Part shown: piece after piece, positions 1 through 12,540 of the stretch | Position numbering within the stretch: the first letter of the stretch is position 1 | Layout of the letters: each line of letters opens with the position of its first letter | Source of the DNA: Macrostomum hystrix | Lineage: Eukaryota; Platyhelminthes; Macrostomidae | Assembly: GCA_950097015.1 (NCBI GenBank) | Contig: CATNEN010000039.1 | Span: forward strand, 13,672,501 to 13,736,500 | Reading direction: 5' to 3' | Length of the DNA: 64,000 nucleotides | Made by a program: the position numbers and the translations under genes | Notes under the pieces: model-generated | What the model was told of the DNA's origin: nothing | Seen by the model: the letters and a program-made list of their open reading frames with translations, nothing else | Databases searched by the model: none

Positions 1-381
1 TAATACAAAGCTCTTTTGCCTTCTGAAGGATGTCTTTTACACAGTCAGCTTTGCATTCCGCAAGCAAATCATCGACATCTACGTCTTCTGAGTCGGTATT
101 GACCTTGCTGCCAAAAGTCGTTACCACAGCATCGACCTATACAAAATGTAAGCAGTAGTAGTAATAAGCACTCCATTGTGAAATGTTTCCCAAGAAATTT
201 CACGATTGGTTTTTCAAAATCAAATCCGTACCTCTTTTGAAAAGAAATGATCAACAATGACACCACAACTCTGCGTAAGAAAACTTTCCAGATGAGCAGA
301 GCATGATGATCCAGACTTGTTCAAAACGAATACTCGTTTTCCATATAAAAGGCCTTGAGGAGCGCCGTCGCTACGTCCAAC
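1..381 (-). CDS. Two coding exons, possible BRCT-like (DBF4-like?) region; runs off left edge
   Basis: Exon 232-381 (50 codons, phase 0) lies between a TTTTGCTAG acceptor and a GAG|GTACGG donor. The next exon starts at 136 after TTTTGTATAG and stays open to base 1. The joined protein contains LLYGKRVFVLNKSG, a helix-like LESFLTQSCG, then DHFFSKEVDAVVTTFG, and later an acidic and Lys-rich stretch (DVDDLLAECK, KDILQKAKEL). The order GK-hydrophobic strand, helix, GG-like turn, FxSKEVxxVVT resembles a BRCT fold, and is closest in style to motif N of DBF4, the regulatory subunit of CDC7 kinase. This is pattern recognition only. The chromodomain exons lie 740 bp upstream on the same strand and probably start this gene, although at least one linking exon is unresolved. 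Confidence 0.5.
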
Positions 382-1119
382 CTAGCAAAAAACAGGTTTC
401 ATACTTTATATGCTGAATGACTTCTCTAACAAAATGACAATGGATGACGCTCAAAGTAATGTATTGCAATAATGCGTATCCAAAACGAAAATACATATAT
501 TGACAATGAACTAAAAGCCTTGTAATTGCAAAACGTCCCTGTAATTAGGTAAAAAAGGACCTCAGACCGAGTTGGATACGACAAGTGAAAAACCTCACGA
601 TTCACGCATGTAAATTTATATATGGACTTAATAGTACGGGTGTTTCATAAATTCACTCTTATAAAGAATTACCACTGCTGTCGGGCTGGAAGGAATAGCT
701 CGTTCATCGAGGTTGTAATCGAACTCAGCTCGACCTTATCCCAATTCATTGAGTTCACTCTGATCTGAAAGCCCAGCTCGTGTCGGACTGCAGGACTACA
801 CCGAGGCTGTCATCGCATTCACATGGATAATCTCATTTTCAAGCATAGTGCTAAAAGTCTTATATGTAAGCTAAAGTAACTTGAATTGAAATACAATTTA
901 GTTTGTCTTTGAAAAAACGGTTCACTATGTTAGAAGGTGTTTGTTGCTTATTGTTTTCTTAAGTGACCTAAATGTTGAGCTAGTGACTTTACCAGCTATT
1001 TTTTTGCAAATGCTATTCTTAGAACTGCCAAGCCAAGCAAGTGATCCGTTTTTAAAGACAGCGAATGAGGCAGTCTATTTCATTGTCATCATACGAGCGT
1101 AGAATGCAATTTTACTTAC

Positions 1120-1390
1120 TGCAATTGGAGTGAAATTTGCGCAGCACCCTTTCTGGAAAGTTTTTCCTTGGCTCCCATGTCGCATGTTTTCTAAAGATTT
1201 TTATGTACATTTGGGAATTTCTCAGAGCAAACACAATATCATTTTTACACTAGATTTATTAAGTGGATATTTCTTACCTTTTGCAGCCTTCCCAGTGAAC
1301 TAGGTACTCGTAGTCACCGTTTGTCTTGCATTTTCGACATTTTAGAACGCTCAAAACGTTGTGCAACTTCTTCGACTTTCTCGTGGGCAT
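1120..1390 (-). CDS. Chromodomain protein, N-terminal exons
   Basis: Two exons encode an N-terminal chromodomain, the fold that reads methylated histone tails in chromatin. Exon 1 is 1278-1390; its ATG at 1390-1388 is followed by MPTRKSKK and it ends at a GTAAGA donor. Exon 2 is 1120-1190, preceded by TTTAG and followed by GTAAGT. Joined (2+1 bases), they give YEYLVHWEGC, then KHATWEPRKNFPERVL, matching the chromodomain core with its W and TWEP. Only the middle cage Trp is clear: the usual first aromatic is not evident, and the position after WxG is Cys rather than Phe or Tyr. The next exon should start in phase 1. A candidate at about 676-787 fits that phase (RHELGFQI...) but does not splice cleanly to the exon at 381. 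The BRCT-like exons downstream probably belong to the same gene. The domain call is firm; the family is not. Confidence 0.75.
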
Positions 1391-2645
1391 AGCTCAAGGA
1401 AGCGTCAAGAAGAGCAGAACGCTTTCTGACTTAGTTCTTCTAGTTCTTCTGACTTCTGACTCGCTGATACAGCTTCTTAGAGCAGTAGGAAATAAAACGG
1501 CTTTAAAATGACACTTCTTAACTTCGTAAGAAGGAACCTTTGACTTTGCGTGAGTGGGATTATATCGAGGGCTTGCATCGAGGGGCTGATTGGAGAAAGT
1601 TGGACTCCTCTCGCTTTCTGTTGGGGTGTCGGGGTTGGGGTATTGTACACTGACCCTGTACACGCAGCAGTTCTGCTGCAATTCTATTGGCTGACAAACA
1701 AGGCTCTTGTTCTCACTCTTCAGGATAACATCGAGGCTGATTCTCAGTAGATATTGAAACTCACTCAATTGCCTGTCTGCAGGATAACATCGAGGCTGAT
1801 TCACTCAGTACTCAATGAAAGCTTTTTGAATGGCTTTTAAGTTGGGCATTCTAATCCTGGGATACTGAGATTTCGTTTTCTAGAATCCGTGGAATGCTGC
1901 TGTTCTGGATTTTTTGGGGATTTTTTTGAAAAATTGAGCTTTGATATTGATTTATTAATGAGAGTTAAGTAGAGATTGTATACAGTACAGCTCAAAGAAG
2001 TTCGCAAGCTTTCTTTTGTCTCACATTTCTGAGCTTAGATTTTATTTCCTTAGTCTTTAGTTTTTGTTTTTAGCTGATGAATCCACAGTTTTTGTGGCTG
2101 ATTCAACAAATTTATTTGTTAATGAACAAGAAAAGTATCTAGCTTTGAGTGACAATCGAGCATTGCTCACCAATAAGTATCATATTTCACTTAGTGCAGG
2201 AAGATACACCGCTGGCATCAGTTGATTCATAGTTGTGCTAATTTCTTGCAATATTTATTCTTGGAGCTCATTAAAGGCAGGGTGTGGCAGTAATGATACT
2301 TAATGACGTCTAAATCCCTTTTTGCATTTCACCATACTCACTCAAATCGGCAAAAACAGGGTACACTCGATTCTCGAAGTGAGTAGAAATTCCTAAGTTT
2401 TACAGGAAATCGATGGGGGGTTAGGTCGAGGGGACAAAAAGCCAAAAAGCCCGGTAACACTTTAGAAACTTTTTAAGCTTCATAAATTGTTTAGAAGTAG
2501 TCAACGAGGCATTTTGGGTCGCAATTCTTTATGTCAATTCAATTGGAGCCCGAAAAAAAGGACCTCAACCTAAATCCTCGAGCTAAAAAAATCTCGAGCT
2601 AGCCGTGATTCTCAACAGGCAGAGTATCGACCTAATCGGGTGGAG
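1391..2645. other. Intergenic region between divergent genes
   Basis: No convincing gene. It probably carries the promoter of the minus-strand chromodomain gene and distal sequence of the plus-strand SPOC gene. A 22-bp direct repeat (AGGATAACATCGAGGCTGATTC) occurs near 1723 and 1782. A plus-strand stretch at 2074-2225, preceded by a good acceptor (TTTTTGTTTTTAG), is open for 49 codons to a TGA. It could be an exon but matches nothing I recognise. Confidence 0.4.
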
Positions 2646-2648
2646 ACT

Positions 2649-2975
2649 AACACACTCACTCACTCACTCAATCACTCACTCAGTAACTCACTTAGTCACT
2701 CAGTAACTCACTTAGTCACTCGATCACACAATCACTCACTCACTCACTTACTCAATCACTCACTCAATCACTCACTCAAGCACCCACTCAGTCACTCACT
2801 CACTTACTCAGTCAATTACTCACTCAGTCAATTACTCACTCAATCACCCACTCAATCACTCATTTACTCTTTCAATATTTTTGTTACTCGACCTCTTACT
2901 TACTCGCTCACTTCTCAAACTGTAAATCACTTCTTAAAATATTTTAATCACTTACTCAATCACTAATTAACTCAC
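2649..2975. repeat. Degenerate CACT/CAAT tetranucleotide array
   Basis: Irregular tandem tetramers (CACT, CAAT, CAGT) for about 330 bp. They resemble the tetramer component of the longer array in the following SPOC-gene intron, so both may come from one seed. Confidence 0.85.
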
Positions 2976-3179
2976 TTATCTATTTGTCGCCCCACTCGCT
3001 AACTCTATTCCTGACGAGTTTTTACTTGTACTTTCTTGCCGGAAGATTACAAAAAAACACAAGCTTGTTGGGACCCGGTTTAGTATAAGGTACTAACCAG
3101 AGCCTACTAAAAGTAGTATGCATCGCGACCCTATAAAATACAGGATTTATTAAGACAGCCGCTGCGGCGCACTAGTCTA

Positions 3180-6100
3180 TTGCAAGACTTGGACAGCGGC
3201 ACGCCCTACCAGTCCTATTACACTAGCGCCCCGTCTGCTGGTGAAGACGCAGCTCATACTACTGTTAGCGACGGTGCGTCAGCCGGCGACGATAATCCAA
3301 TGGAGCTTTGCGAACAAGACGATCTAGTTGAACAGCCAGCGGAGCATCAATCAGCGGCTGATCCCGTTGTTGACGATGGTCGAGAAGCTCTAGCTAGGCA
3401 GCAGCTAAGCCGTCGTATTGCTGGAGTGCAGCAGCAGCAGCAGCAGCATCAGCCGCGTAGGCATATCTGGTCTGGCGTGGCCGACACTCAGGTTGGCGAT
3501 TTCCGACTGCGAGCCTACCCGGTCAGCGGGCCCGACTGCGACAATCCGCGCCGAATGGCAAGCCACTTCCCGTCCGATAGGCGGCTAATGCTGAAGGGTC
3601 GACTAGCCAGACATGTGTGCTTTGACTATCTAAAACAGATGCAACGAGTTGGCACTAGGGACATTCTAGTGCTCAGCTGCGTACCTGATGGACAGGTGAG
3701 AGGCTTTACTTCTTTATGATATTCACTATCATTAGCTCGCTCACTCACTCAGTTATCCATTCACTCACTCACTCACTCAGTTATCAATTCACTCACTCAC
3801 CTCAGTTATTCATTCACTCACTCACTCACTCAGTTATCTACTCACTCACTCAGTTATCCATTCACTCACTCACTCACTCAGTTATCCATTCACTCATTCA
3901 CTCACTCAGTTATCTATTCACCCATTCACTCACTCAGTTATCCATTCACTCAGTTATCCATTCACTCACTCACTCACTCAGTTATCCATTCACTCACTCA
4001 CTCACTCAGTTATCTATTCACTCACTCACTCAGTTATCCATTCACTCACTCACTCACTCAGTTATCCATTCACTCACTCACTCACTCAGTTATCCATTCA
4101 CTCATTCACTCACTCAGTTATCTATTCACTCATTCACTCACTCAGTTATCCATTCACTCACTCACTCACTCAGTAATCCATTCACTCATTCACTCACTCA
4201 GTTATCTATTCACTCATTCACTCACTCAGTTATCCATTCACTCACTCACCTAAGTTATCCATTCACTCACTCACTCACTCAGTTATCCATTCACTCACTC
4301 ACTCACTTAGTTATCTATTCATTCACTCACTCACTCACCTCAGTTATCCATTCACTCACTCACTCACTTAGTTATCTATTCACTCACTCACTCACCTCAG
4401 TTATCCATTCACTCACTCACTCACTTAGTTATCTATTCATTCACTCACTCACTCACCTCAGTTATCCATTCACTCACTCACTCACTTAGTTATCTATTCA
4501 TTCACTCACTCACTCACTCAGTTATCCATTCACTCACTCACTCACTTAGTTATCTATTCATTCACTCACTCACGCACTCACTCACTCAGTTATCCATTCG
4601 CTCACTCACTCACTCAGTTATCCATTCACTCACTCACCTCAGTTATCCATTCACTCACTCACTCACTCAGTTATCTTTTCACTCACTCACTCAGTTATCC
4701 ATTCACTCACTCACTCACTCAGTTATCCATTCACTCACTCACTCACTCAGTTATCTATTCACTCACTCACTCAGTTATCCATTCACTCACTCACTCACTC
4801 AGTTATCTATTCATTCACTCACTCACTCAGTTATCTATTCACTCACTCACTCACTCAGTTATATATTCACTCATTCACTCACTCAGTTATCCATTCACTC
4901 ACTCACTCACTCAGTTATCCATTCACTCACTCACTCACTCAGTTATCCATTCACTCACTCACTCAGTTATCCACTCACTCACTCACTCACTCAGTTATCC
5001 ATTCACTCACTCACTCACTCAGTTATCCATTCACTCACTCACTTAGTTATCCATTCACTCACTCACTCACTCAGTTATCCATTCACTCACTTACTCAGTT
5101 ATCCATTCGCTCACTCACTCACTTAGTTATCCATTCACTCACTCACTAATCTAAGCATTCACTCGCCTTCTAGTCTATGCACTCACTCATTCACTAATAT
5201 TTACAATTGCTGATTTATTCAGACTAGCACGCTGAATCGATCAATGCCTCTCTGAACAAGCCAGTCACTTTTACATTTGAATCTCCCGCGGGCTTCAGGG
5301 TCACCTAGATACATTGTATGAAACCCTGACTTTCTCCGCAGCCTTACAAACAGTCCTACCTTGGCTTGCACCAGGCCCTGGTAGTGAAGGACATTGTTGC
5401 CGTGTGCGTTAATAAGCCGCCTCACGTGAAAGATTTCTACATCTACGCTTTGCCAGCAAAGGCGCCTGTTCCGTCCGTTCTACTGCCGTTTCATGGACCG
5501 GGTATGATCTTAAAAAGCAATTGCATACTGCTGTTTCCTAGCTTGACTAAGTAGTGCGTTTTGCAATGCTTTCTTATTCACCAATTTATAATTTGCCCAG
5601 GTCTAAGCGACGAAAGGCCCCACCTTCTGTTGGCAATCTTGGTGAAATCTCGCACTGGAGAACATCATCATCAGCAGCAGCAGCAGCAGAATCAGCGTCC
5701 CTCGGCAGCCTCCCATCCCGCCAATCCTTCGCCTCCGCTCTCTCCGTCGGAAGTCCCCAGCCCGACGCCTAGCAGCAGCGAAGATTACGATAATGGGCAG
5801 CTGTTGAACCCTCAACCGACGTTGGTGAAACAGCAGCAGCAGCAGCCGCCGCCGCCACCGCTAACTGCTAGCAGAAACGAAACTCCACCGCCTCCGCCGC
5901 CGCCACCGCCTCCCCCACCGCCGCCCCCACCACCGCCACCGCCGCCGTCGCAGCAGCAGCAGGAGGTTCTCTCCGTTGCGGCCGACCTTCCAGTTGCGGC
6001 TTATTCAACGTCAATGTCTGCAGCAGATTATTTGACTGCAGTGGACGATACATCACCAGTCCCGAGCTATTGGTCAAACTCAGTCGCGCCGATGATGGAG

Positions 6101-6439
6101 TCTCAGCAGCAGCAGCAGCAGCACATTGATGCCTACAGCACGGCTTGGCCCAGTGTTGAAGGCTACATAACTCAGCCGCAGCCAGGTCAGATGATGCCAA
6201 TGTCCTACGGAGCACCTGCTGAGTTTTCACCAATGGGCTACATGCAACAGCAGCAGCCCATGCATCATCAAATTCCTCATCATCAGCCATATGCGCCGCC
6301 GCATCCTCACTTTGCTCCTCGCCGGCCATTTGGATTTCGCGGCGGTCGCGGCGGTCCAGGCAGAGGAGGCGCCGGCTTTGGACCGGGTTTTATGCGCGGC
6401 GGCCGGCCCGGTGGTCGGGGTCGGTTTGCACCGTATTGA
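3180..6439 (+). CDS. SPOC-domain protein, PHF3/DIDO-like, 3' part
   Basis: Three exons: up to 3695, 5342-5501 and 5601-6439, with GT-AG junctions whose phases agree; TGA at 6437-6439. The frame is open upstream to 3152 with no ATG before residue 41 of the open frame (base 3300), so 5' exons are probably missing. The joined product is about 504 residues. Residues 95-246 form a SPOC domain: HIWSGV, FRLRAYPVSG, LKGRLARHVCFDYL, then VKDFYIYALPAKAPVPSVLL, FHGPGLSDERPHLLLAIL. The VPSxLLPFxGPG and (S/D)xRPxxxL blocks are characteristic of PHF3/DIDO1/SPOCD1. In that family SPOC binds phosphorylated RNA polymerase II C-terminal domain in the nucleus. The tail has polyQ, a run of about 20 prolines and a C-terminal RGG region, also seen in DIDO1. 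No PHD or TFIIS-like domain is visible upstream. Intron 1 is almost entirely minisatellite. Confidence 0.85.
3735..5196. repeat. Intronic minisatellite (CACTCA)n-GTTATCCATT
   Basis: About 1.46 kb of units of roughly 24-28 bp. Each has a variable number of CACT tetramers followed by CAGTTATCCATT or CAGTTATCTATT. It occupies nearly 90 percent of SPOC-gene intron 3696-5341. The open frames through it are repeat translation. Confidence 0.95.
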
Positions 6440-8613
6440 CGCATTTCTACTACAGGCTTAGTTCTAGAACCCGAGCCGAGCCATTCTATCTCATAGATGC
6501 GTTATAATTTGACATTCTAAAGCACACTAGAGGCAGCTGTGTTTGCGACTGGCGCTTGGTTATGGTTATTATTTATTACTAAGAAACAGAGGCCTGAACA
6601 GTTTCTATAATATTTGTCTACATAAGTAAATATCTATTTAAATACTCCATATATATTTGATATTTCAAACGGTTTTGATTTGTCCATTTTTCTAAAGTCC
6701 ATAGACATTGAGCCAATGGAATCGTTCGTTTATATAAATTCTGATTTTTGGCTTCTCTCTCTCTCTGTTGCTCTAGTACAGAGCATTTTTATTGTTCGTA
6801 CTTTTTATTGTTTACTAAACCACCACCCTAAACTCTTATCTCTGCTGCTTTTTTATTTTAGTCGCCTAAATTTAATTATATCGATAAACACTTAATACGC
6901 TACTGAAAAGACGAGTTTCAGTAGAAATATGAGAATTTAGTTGTTTAAGCTTATATAGGAAACAAAAAGTAATAAATATAATTACTAATCTGAAGCTTAG
7001 AAGCCGCTTATACTACATCTACTTATAGTCAATTATATAATGATTCACGACTATAGTAAATGTAATAATATATGTTGACCAACTAATCAAAGCAGTCACT
7101 TCGAGTGGATTAATTTAGATTAATCTGTTTTTATTTATCTTTCATTATTCATTTAGTATTTTTACCATATGCATATAGTTGTTTGTTGAACTTATTCCAA
7201 CAGTTGCTGTCTATACATTGTTATTAAAATAGATCAATAATTCTTTCCTGCTGTCTTTTCTGTGACTCTCTGGTTTATGTTGACGTAAAACTAAATTCTT
7301 CTAAGCTGTTATTCCTTTATTTATTTCATTCTGTTTCTTATTCGATGACACTTTAGGCACTGAAGTGATGTGTTTTATTTTATTGTTATAGCCTCTTCTC
7401 GCTTTGTAAATGTTCGCGCTTGTCACGCTTTTTAGGCGTGTGTTATATATCTACTGTCTGTTTTGCTTTACTATTGTAACTTTCCAGAAGAAATAAATAT
7501 CAACAAAATCTGATATTGACTCTTATTTAGCCATTGCCCCTGACAATTTTTTTCATTTATGATGTTTTTTAACTTTAAAGAGAAGTGAATAATATTTGAA
7601 AGATGATTTCACTCTAAACTGAAGACTTTTTCTCTGAAATTTAAATTGGTGCCAAAATTGATAAAGCTAATTGAATCATTAATTCAGAGCAGAAAAACTA
7701 AATATAATTTTTTTGTGTTATAATATGTTTTTTAAAAGTGATAACTGTTCAATAACGGTTTTACCCTTATTTTTTTGTTGAAATAAACTTTTGGCGCCAA
7801 TTTAAATAAAAGGAAAACTAACAAAACAGTTTTTTTTTCATTTTAATAATAGCAGTGACAATTTTAGCTTGTCACTTATTGTACTTGTGTTTATAAAGTC
7901 ACCCGAAACGCAAACGAAATGCTGACTGGTATTAATATGACTTGAGTCAATAATTAATTTGCTGTTATTGGTTCATTTCGATTATCTTATTGCACATGCA
8001 CGCATGCCGTAACTTTTTTATTCTTCGATTGTAAAATTGCAATGTGACAAGCCAGCAATAAATATTTAAGCCATTTAATTAGATTTAGTTAGTTGGAGCC
8101 ATTTAAACTTTGTGATTAACTGTCAAGTCTGCTACAAATCATTAAATGTTTGGCGTTAGCTTTCTTTTGTCTTTTACTTTTTGTTTTACTATATGACAAA
8201 ATCGGAGTTTCAATACATATAGGACTCAAGCACTAATTCACTTGTATGACTTCTATTCTAGCGGAAGATGTTTTTTAATAAAATTGCTTTGAAAAGATCA
8301 AGGAGCTGAAAATGAATGATTAATTTTTTACGGCAATATTGTAGTATAATGTGTCCACCAAAACACGCAATATAAGGCTCTTAACTGCCTTACTTTTGAA
8401 CTTGACTAACTGCTGGAAAAAAATACGCCACATATCGGATAAGTGTGTTACTGTAAGTAGTCTTGAGGCTGCTGAGAACATCACGACAAGAAAATTTTAA
8501 TTATCGATGATTATTAATTTTTAAGCCAAATTGTGTTACAACTGTCGAGGCTTCAAAGAGCATCCGTGTTATCAGGTCAGTTGCAAAAAGCAAATAGACA
8601 ACAAAAAGTGATA
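6440..8613. other. AT-rich 3' flank and intergenic region
   Basis: AT-rich sequence downstream of the SPOC gene. AATAAA-type signals occur near 6970 and 7494, either of which could end its transcript. No open frame with coding character, RNA gene or array was seen before the tRNA at 8614. Confidence 0.5.
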
Positions 8614-8685
8614 CTCCCCGACCGGGAATCGAACCCGGGCCTTCCACGTGACAGGCGGAGATACTGACCACTATACTATCGAGGA
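8614..8685 (-). tRNA. tRNA-Asp (GTC)
   Basis: The minus strand folds as a 72-nt tRNA: a 7-bp acceptor stem (TCCTCGA with TCGGGGA), A-box TAGTATAGTGG, anticodon loop CCTGTCACG with GTC at 8652-8650, B-box GGTTCGATTCC, and discriminator G. Length and sequence match animal tRNA-Asp closely. Unlike the SINE heads elsewhere in the window, both arms pair properly and no SINE body follows. It lies just downstream of the TNF-like gene. Confidence 0.95.
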
Positions 8686-8849
8686 GTTAGTCATAAAGTG
8701 GGCAATTTGGCTTTTTATACAGAGTAGAAGCATATACTTGGCGTTCTATCATGGGTCTAACATCCATCATATAAAATTTTTAAGTGTTTCATGCAGCACT
8801 AAATCGGATAGAAATAAAAAAAATCATTTCAAATAATAAAAGAAATTCA

Positions 8850-11800
8850 CTACTGCCTTCGCAGGCGTTCAATAAAAAAGAATGTCTCGTTAGACGCTGC
8901 CGAGATCTCGCGGAACTTGTCAGTACAAATAAAAGACAGCCAGTCATTAACCAGCAGGCGTCGAATGCCATACAGAATGCAAATCGTAGCCCGGGCGCCT
9001 ATCTGGTGGCTCAGCTCGCAGTGAATCCAGATGCTGTCGTTCATCTGGACGGAAGTCTCAACCGACATGTCGCTAGTGCTGTCTCGAAACGTCACCTGTG
9101 GGATCGTGGGATTAATTACTGACAACTATTAGCTATACGTACTCTTTTGTACTATTATAACACCTTGAGGAGGACAACCGTTCCTGGAAATCCTTCCGAA
9201 TCCGCCCCTACCCCAGAGAACGACCTCCTAAATCCGCCCCTACCCCAGAGAACGACCTCCCAAATCCGCCCCTACCCCAGAGAACGACCTCCCAAACACG
9301 CCCCTACCCCAGAGAACACCCTCCCAAATCCGCCCCTACCCCAGAGAACGACCTCCTAAATCCGCCCCTACCCCAGAGAACACCCTCCCAAATCCGCCCC
9401 TACCCCAGAGAACACCCTCCCAAATCAGCCCCTTCCCCAGAGAACACCCTCCCAAATCCGCCCCTTCCCCAGAGAACACCCTCCCAAATCAGCCTCTTCC
9501 CCAGAGAACACCCTCCCAAATCCGCCCCTACCCCAGAGAACACCCTCCCAAATCCGCCCCTTCCCCAGAAAACGCCCTCCCAAATCCGCCCCTACCCCAG
9601 AGAACACCCTCCCAAATCCCCCACTTCCCCAGAGAACACCATCCCAAATCCGCCCCTACCCCAGAGAACGACCTCCTAAATCCGCCCCTACCCCAGAGAT
9701 CACCCTCCCAAATCCGCCCCTACCCCAGAGAACGCCCTCCCAAATCCGCCCCTACCCCAGAAAACGCCCTCCCAAATCCGCCCCTACCCCAGAGAACGAC
9801 CTCCTAAATCCGCCCCTACCCCAGAGATCACCCTCCCAAATCAGCCCCTTCCCCAGAGAACACCCTCCTAAATCCGCCCCTACCCCAGAGAACGACCTCC
9901 CAAATCCGCCCCTACCCCAGAGAACGACCTCCGAAACACGCCCCTACCCCAGAGAACACCCTCCCAATTCCGCCCCTACCCCAGAGAACGACCTCCTAAA
10001 TCCGCCCCTACCCCAGAGATCACCCTCCCAAATCCGCCCCTTCCCCAGAGAACACCATCCCAAATCCGCCCCTACCCCAGAGAACGACCTCCTAAATCCG
10101 CCCCTACCCCAGAGAACACCCTCCCAAATCCGCCCCTTCCCCAGAGAACACCCTCCCAAATCCGCCCCTTCCCCAGAGATCACCCTCCCAAATCAGCCCC
10201 TTCCCCAGAGAACACCCTCCTAAATCCGCCCCTTCCCCAGAGAACACCCTCCAAAATTTATTTGTCAAAGCCATTTCAGTTACTAACCTTGAGTTTGCTA
10301 AGTGTTCCAAAAGCAAATAGAAATTCGTATATTATAAGCAACGCACACTGCATCAGATTAAAATACGCGCGTTAGTCAAGCGCGTTAAGACAAAACTGAC
10401 TATAGTTTAAAATGGTAAAATCTTCACCTTAGCATATACCCTGTACACTGCGGACTGTTTGATGACTAGCTTTGTCTTCAGGTCATCCTGTATTAGTTGG
10501 CCAAACTGTTCAAAGCTAGGCTTCCCCGGTCCTTGTGGCCTTTTGATTCCATCTTCAGTTAGGGGGCCAAAGTGTTCTCCTGAAAGAATGGAAAGAAAAT
10601 ATCCGTAATAGGTAAATAAATATTTACAGGTAAATATAGATTTACAGGTAAATATAGACTTAAAGGTAAAACATCAATAGATAAATAGATTACCAATGTT
10701 AGGTGCTAAAATTACACAATTAAGGTACCGACTAACAGACAAAGTATACTTACGAATGAAAAAATGTCGTACTTTATTGTTAGATTAGATCTCTTTCAAC
10801 AATATACTACGACACGAAGAAAGACGATAATAAGTATATCAGGTTTACTGTTTCCTCGGCATGAAAACTTGGACTGAATCTATCAAATGATTAATAACCT
10901 ACTTGCTACTCTACTCACCATTAGTAGTGTAAATCAAGCCATTCAGGCAGCCATTGTCGAGCCCGACGTTGCAACTGCTCAGACGTTTCGTGTCGAATAC
11001 CAATCGCATCCACGCCTGAGAACCGGATGAGAACCAGAGAAAACTTTCTTTTTACGCATCTGAGAATCGTCGTTTCTAAAAACAATGATTCTATAAATCG
11101 GCATTTCTAAGAATCTCTGTTTCTCAGAATCAACGATTCTCAAAAAGTTTCTAAAATAAACGTTTTAAAAAATCTACATTTCTTAAAAGCAATGTTTCTA
11201 AAGAATTTATGTTTCTGAGAATCGTCGTTTCTGTGTATAAATCAGCGTCGATAAGAATCAATGAGAATCTGTGTTTCTCAGAATCGACGTTTCGAAAAAT
11301 CTACTTTTCCTAAAATTGACGTAGCTGAAAATCGGTGTGGATGAGAATCTATGTTTCCATGAATCAACGTTTCTTAAAATCGACGTTTCTAAGAATTGAC
11401 AGTTCTGAGAATCGATGTTTTTGCGTATCGGCGTCTAAAAGAATTAATTTTTCTGAGAATCTGTGTTTCTTAGAATCGAAGTTTCTAAAAATCTATGTTT
11501 CTAAGAAATTATCTTTTTGCGAATCGACGTTGATAAGAATCAATATTTCTAAGAATTTGTGCTTCTCAAAATCGACGTTTCTAAAAATCGACGATTCCAA
11601 AATAAACGCTTCTTAACATATACTTTTCTTAAAATCGAGGTTTCTGAAAATCGACGTGTTATGAGAACTGATGTTTCTAAGAATCAACGTTTCTTAGAAT
11701 CAATGTTACTAAAAAACGTTTCTAAAAATCTTGTTTTGAAAACTCGAATTCATAGATTTACTCGTAGTTTTCTAAGAGTCGGCAGTCAAGGCTGAGCAGC

Positions 11801-12244
11801 CTATTTCTCACCTGGTCCGTCTCCAGTTTGGAAATAGCCAGCTGATCCATTTTAGTCTTTCTCAGAATCACGCAGCCAATGGCAAACGCTGCCACCAGAA
11901 TGGCCTGCATCAGCAACCAGAAGCGCGGACTGCTGATCAGTGACCGTTCAGGCCGACGACTCCTCCGCGACGGAGCTGGTGGCAGAGCTTTGTCCCATTC
12001 GCCGATGCTATTAGACTTAGCAGATTCGAAATCGTCGTGAATAGTGGTGTAGAGGCTGCTGCTTAAACTGTTTCGGTTTGAATTCGAGCTACCAGGTGCT
12101 GCGACGGTTCTGGTTTTGACTCCTCTGTAGGAAAATTCAGTTGGCATCAATAGGTGGTAACACAATATAGTCTTTAAACGCGATTAAAATACAGAATTAA
12201 CGTCACCTGGTTGGTAGAGGAGGTGGAAGGTCGCCTCGTCGCAT
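8850..12244 (-). CDS. TNF superfamily-like type II membrane ligand
   Basis: Five exons with matching phases: 12244-12207 (ATG), 12124-11812, 11015-10919, 10579-10428, 9095-8850 (TAG); 846 bp, 281 residues. Residues 1-86 are a basic, Ser/Pro-rich N-terminus. A single membrane segment (FWLLMQAILVAAFAIGCVIL) is followed by a short stalk, giving N-in topology as in TNF ligands. The C-terminal half carries TNF-domain hallmarks: AVYRVYAKVTFRD (compare GxYxxYSQVxF), a Cys pair in IHCELS and ATICIL, a gD-like LLVNDWLSFIC, and NETFFFIERL at the end (compare TFFGLFKL). TNF ligands are trimeric and signal through TNF receptors at the cell surface or after shedding. No furin site follows the membrane segment. 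Introns 2 and 4 are filled by minisatellites. The family call rests on motif order and should be tested by profile search. Confidence 0.75.
9177..10252. repeat. Intronic 30-bp C-rich minisatellite
   Basis: About 36 copies of a 30-bp unit with core CCCAAATCCGCCCC, then TACCCCAGAGAA and CCCTC or CGACC variants. It fills about 80 percent of TNF-gene intron 4 (9096-10427). The G-rich strand is the transcribed-RNA sense of the gene, so the pre-mRNA carries repeated GGGG runs. Confidence 0.95.
11040..11745. repeat. Intronic degenerate array of TTTCTAAGAATCGACG type
   Basis: About 700 bp of diverged units of roughly 16 bp with TTTCT(A/C)A and GAATC(G/A)ACG cores. It fills most of TNF-gene intron 2 (11016-11811). 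Divergence between units suggests an older array than its neighbours. Confidence 0.85.
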
Positions 12245-12540
12245 CGTGATTCCGCAGCTTCAAATTGTCAAGCCAAGATTTACTTCTAGAAATTTATCAG
12301 CTCGGCTTTTTAAAGAAATGCTTAGAAGAAGATGCTTATCAATGCGGTTGTTGTATACAAATCTGCTAGCTTAACAGCAGGTGAACGTGCGTTTTCGCCT
12401 CATACGGGTTAGAACTTCAACTTGTACACTAAATGGTGGCAATTTTTAATAAATAATTGTTGCTTTGCACAAACTGCTATAAATAAGTTGCTACAAGACC
12501 AACTTGCGTGTGAAATGAAAAAAAGAACAACCTATATGTA

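Noticed and set aside
3131-3139. TATAAAATA as a promoter TATA box for the SPOC gene
   Set aside because: The coding frame is open across it, no in-frame ATG follows until 3300, and family members have large upstream regions. Chance occurrence is more likely.
5868-6329. Minus-strand Ala/Glu-rich frame opposite the SPOC-gene last exon
   Set aside because: Shadow of CAG- and CCG-rich coding sequence; the plus-strand frame has splice and domain support.
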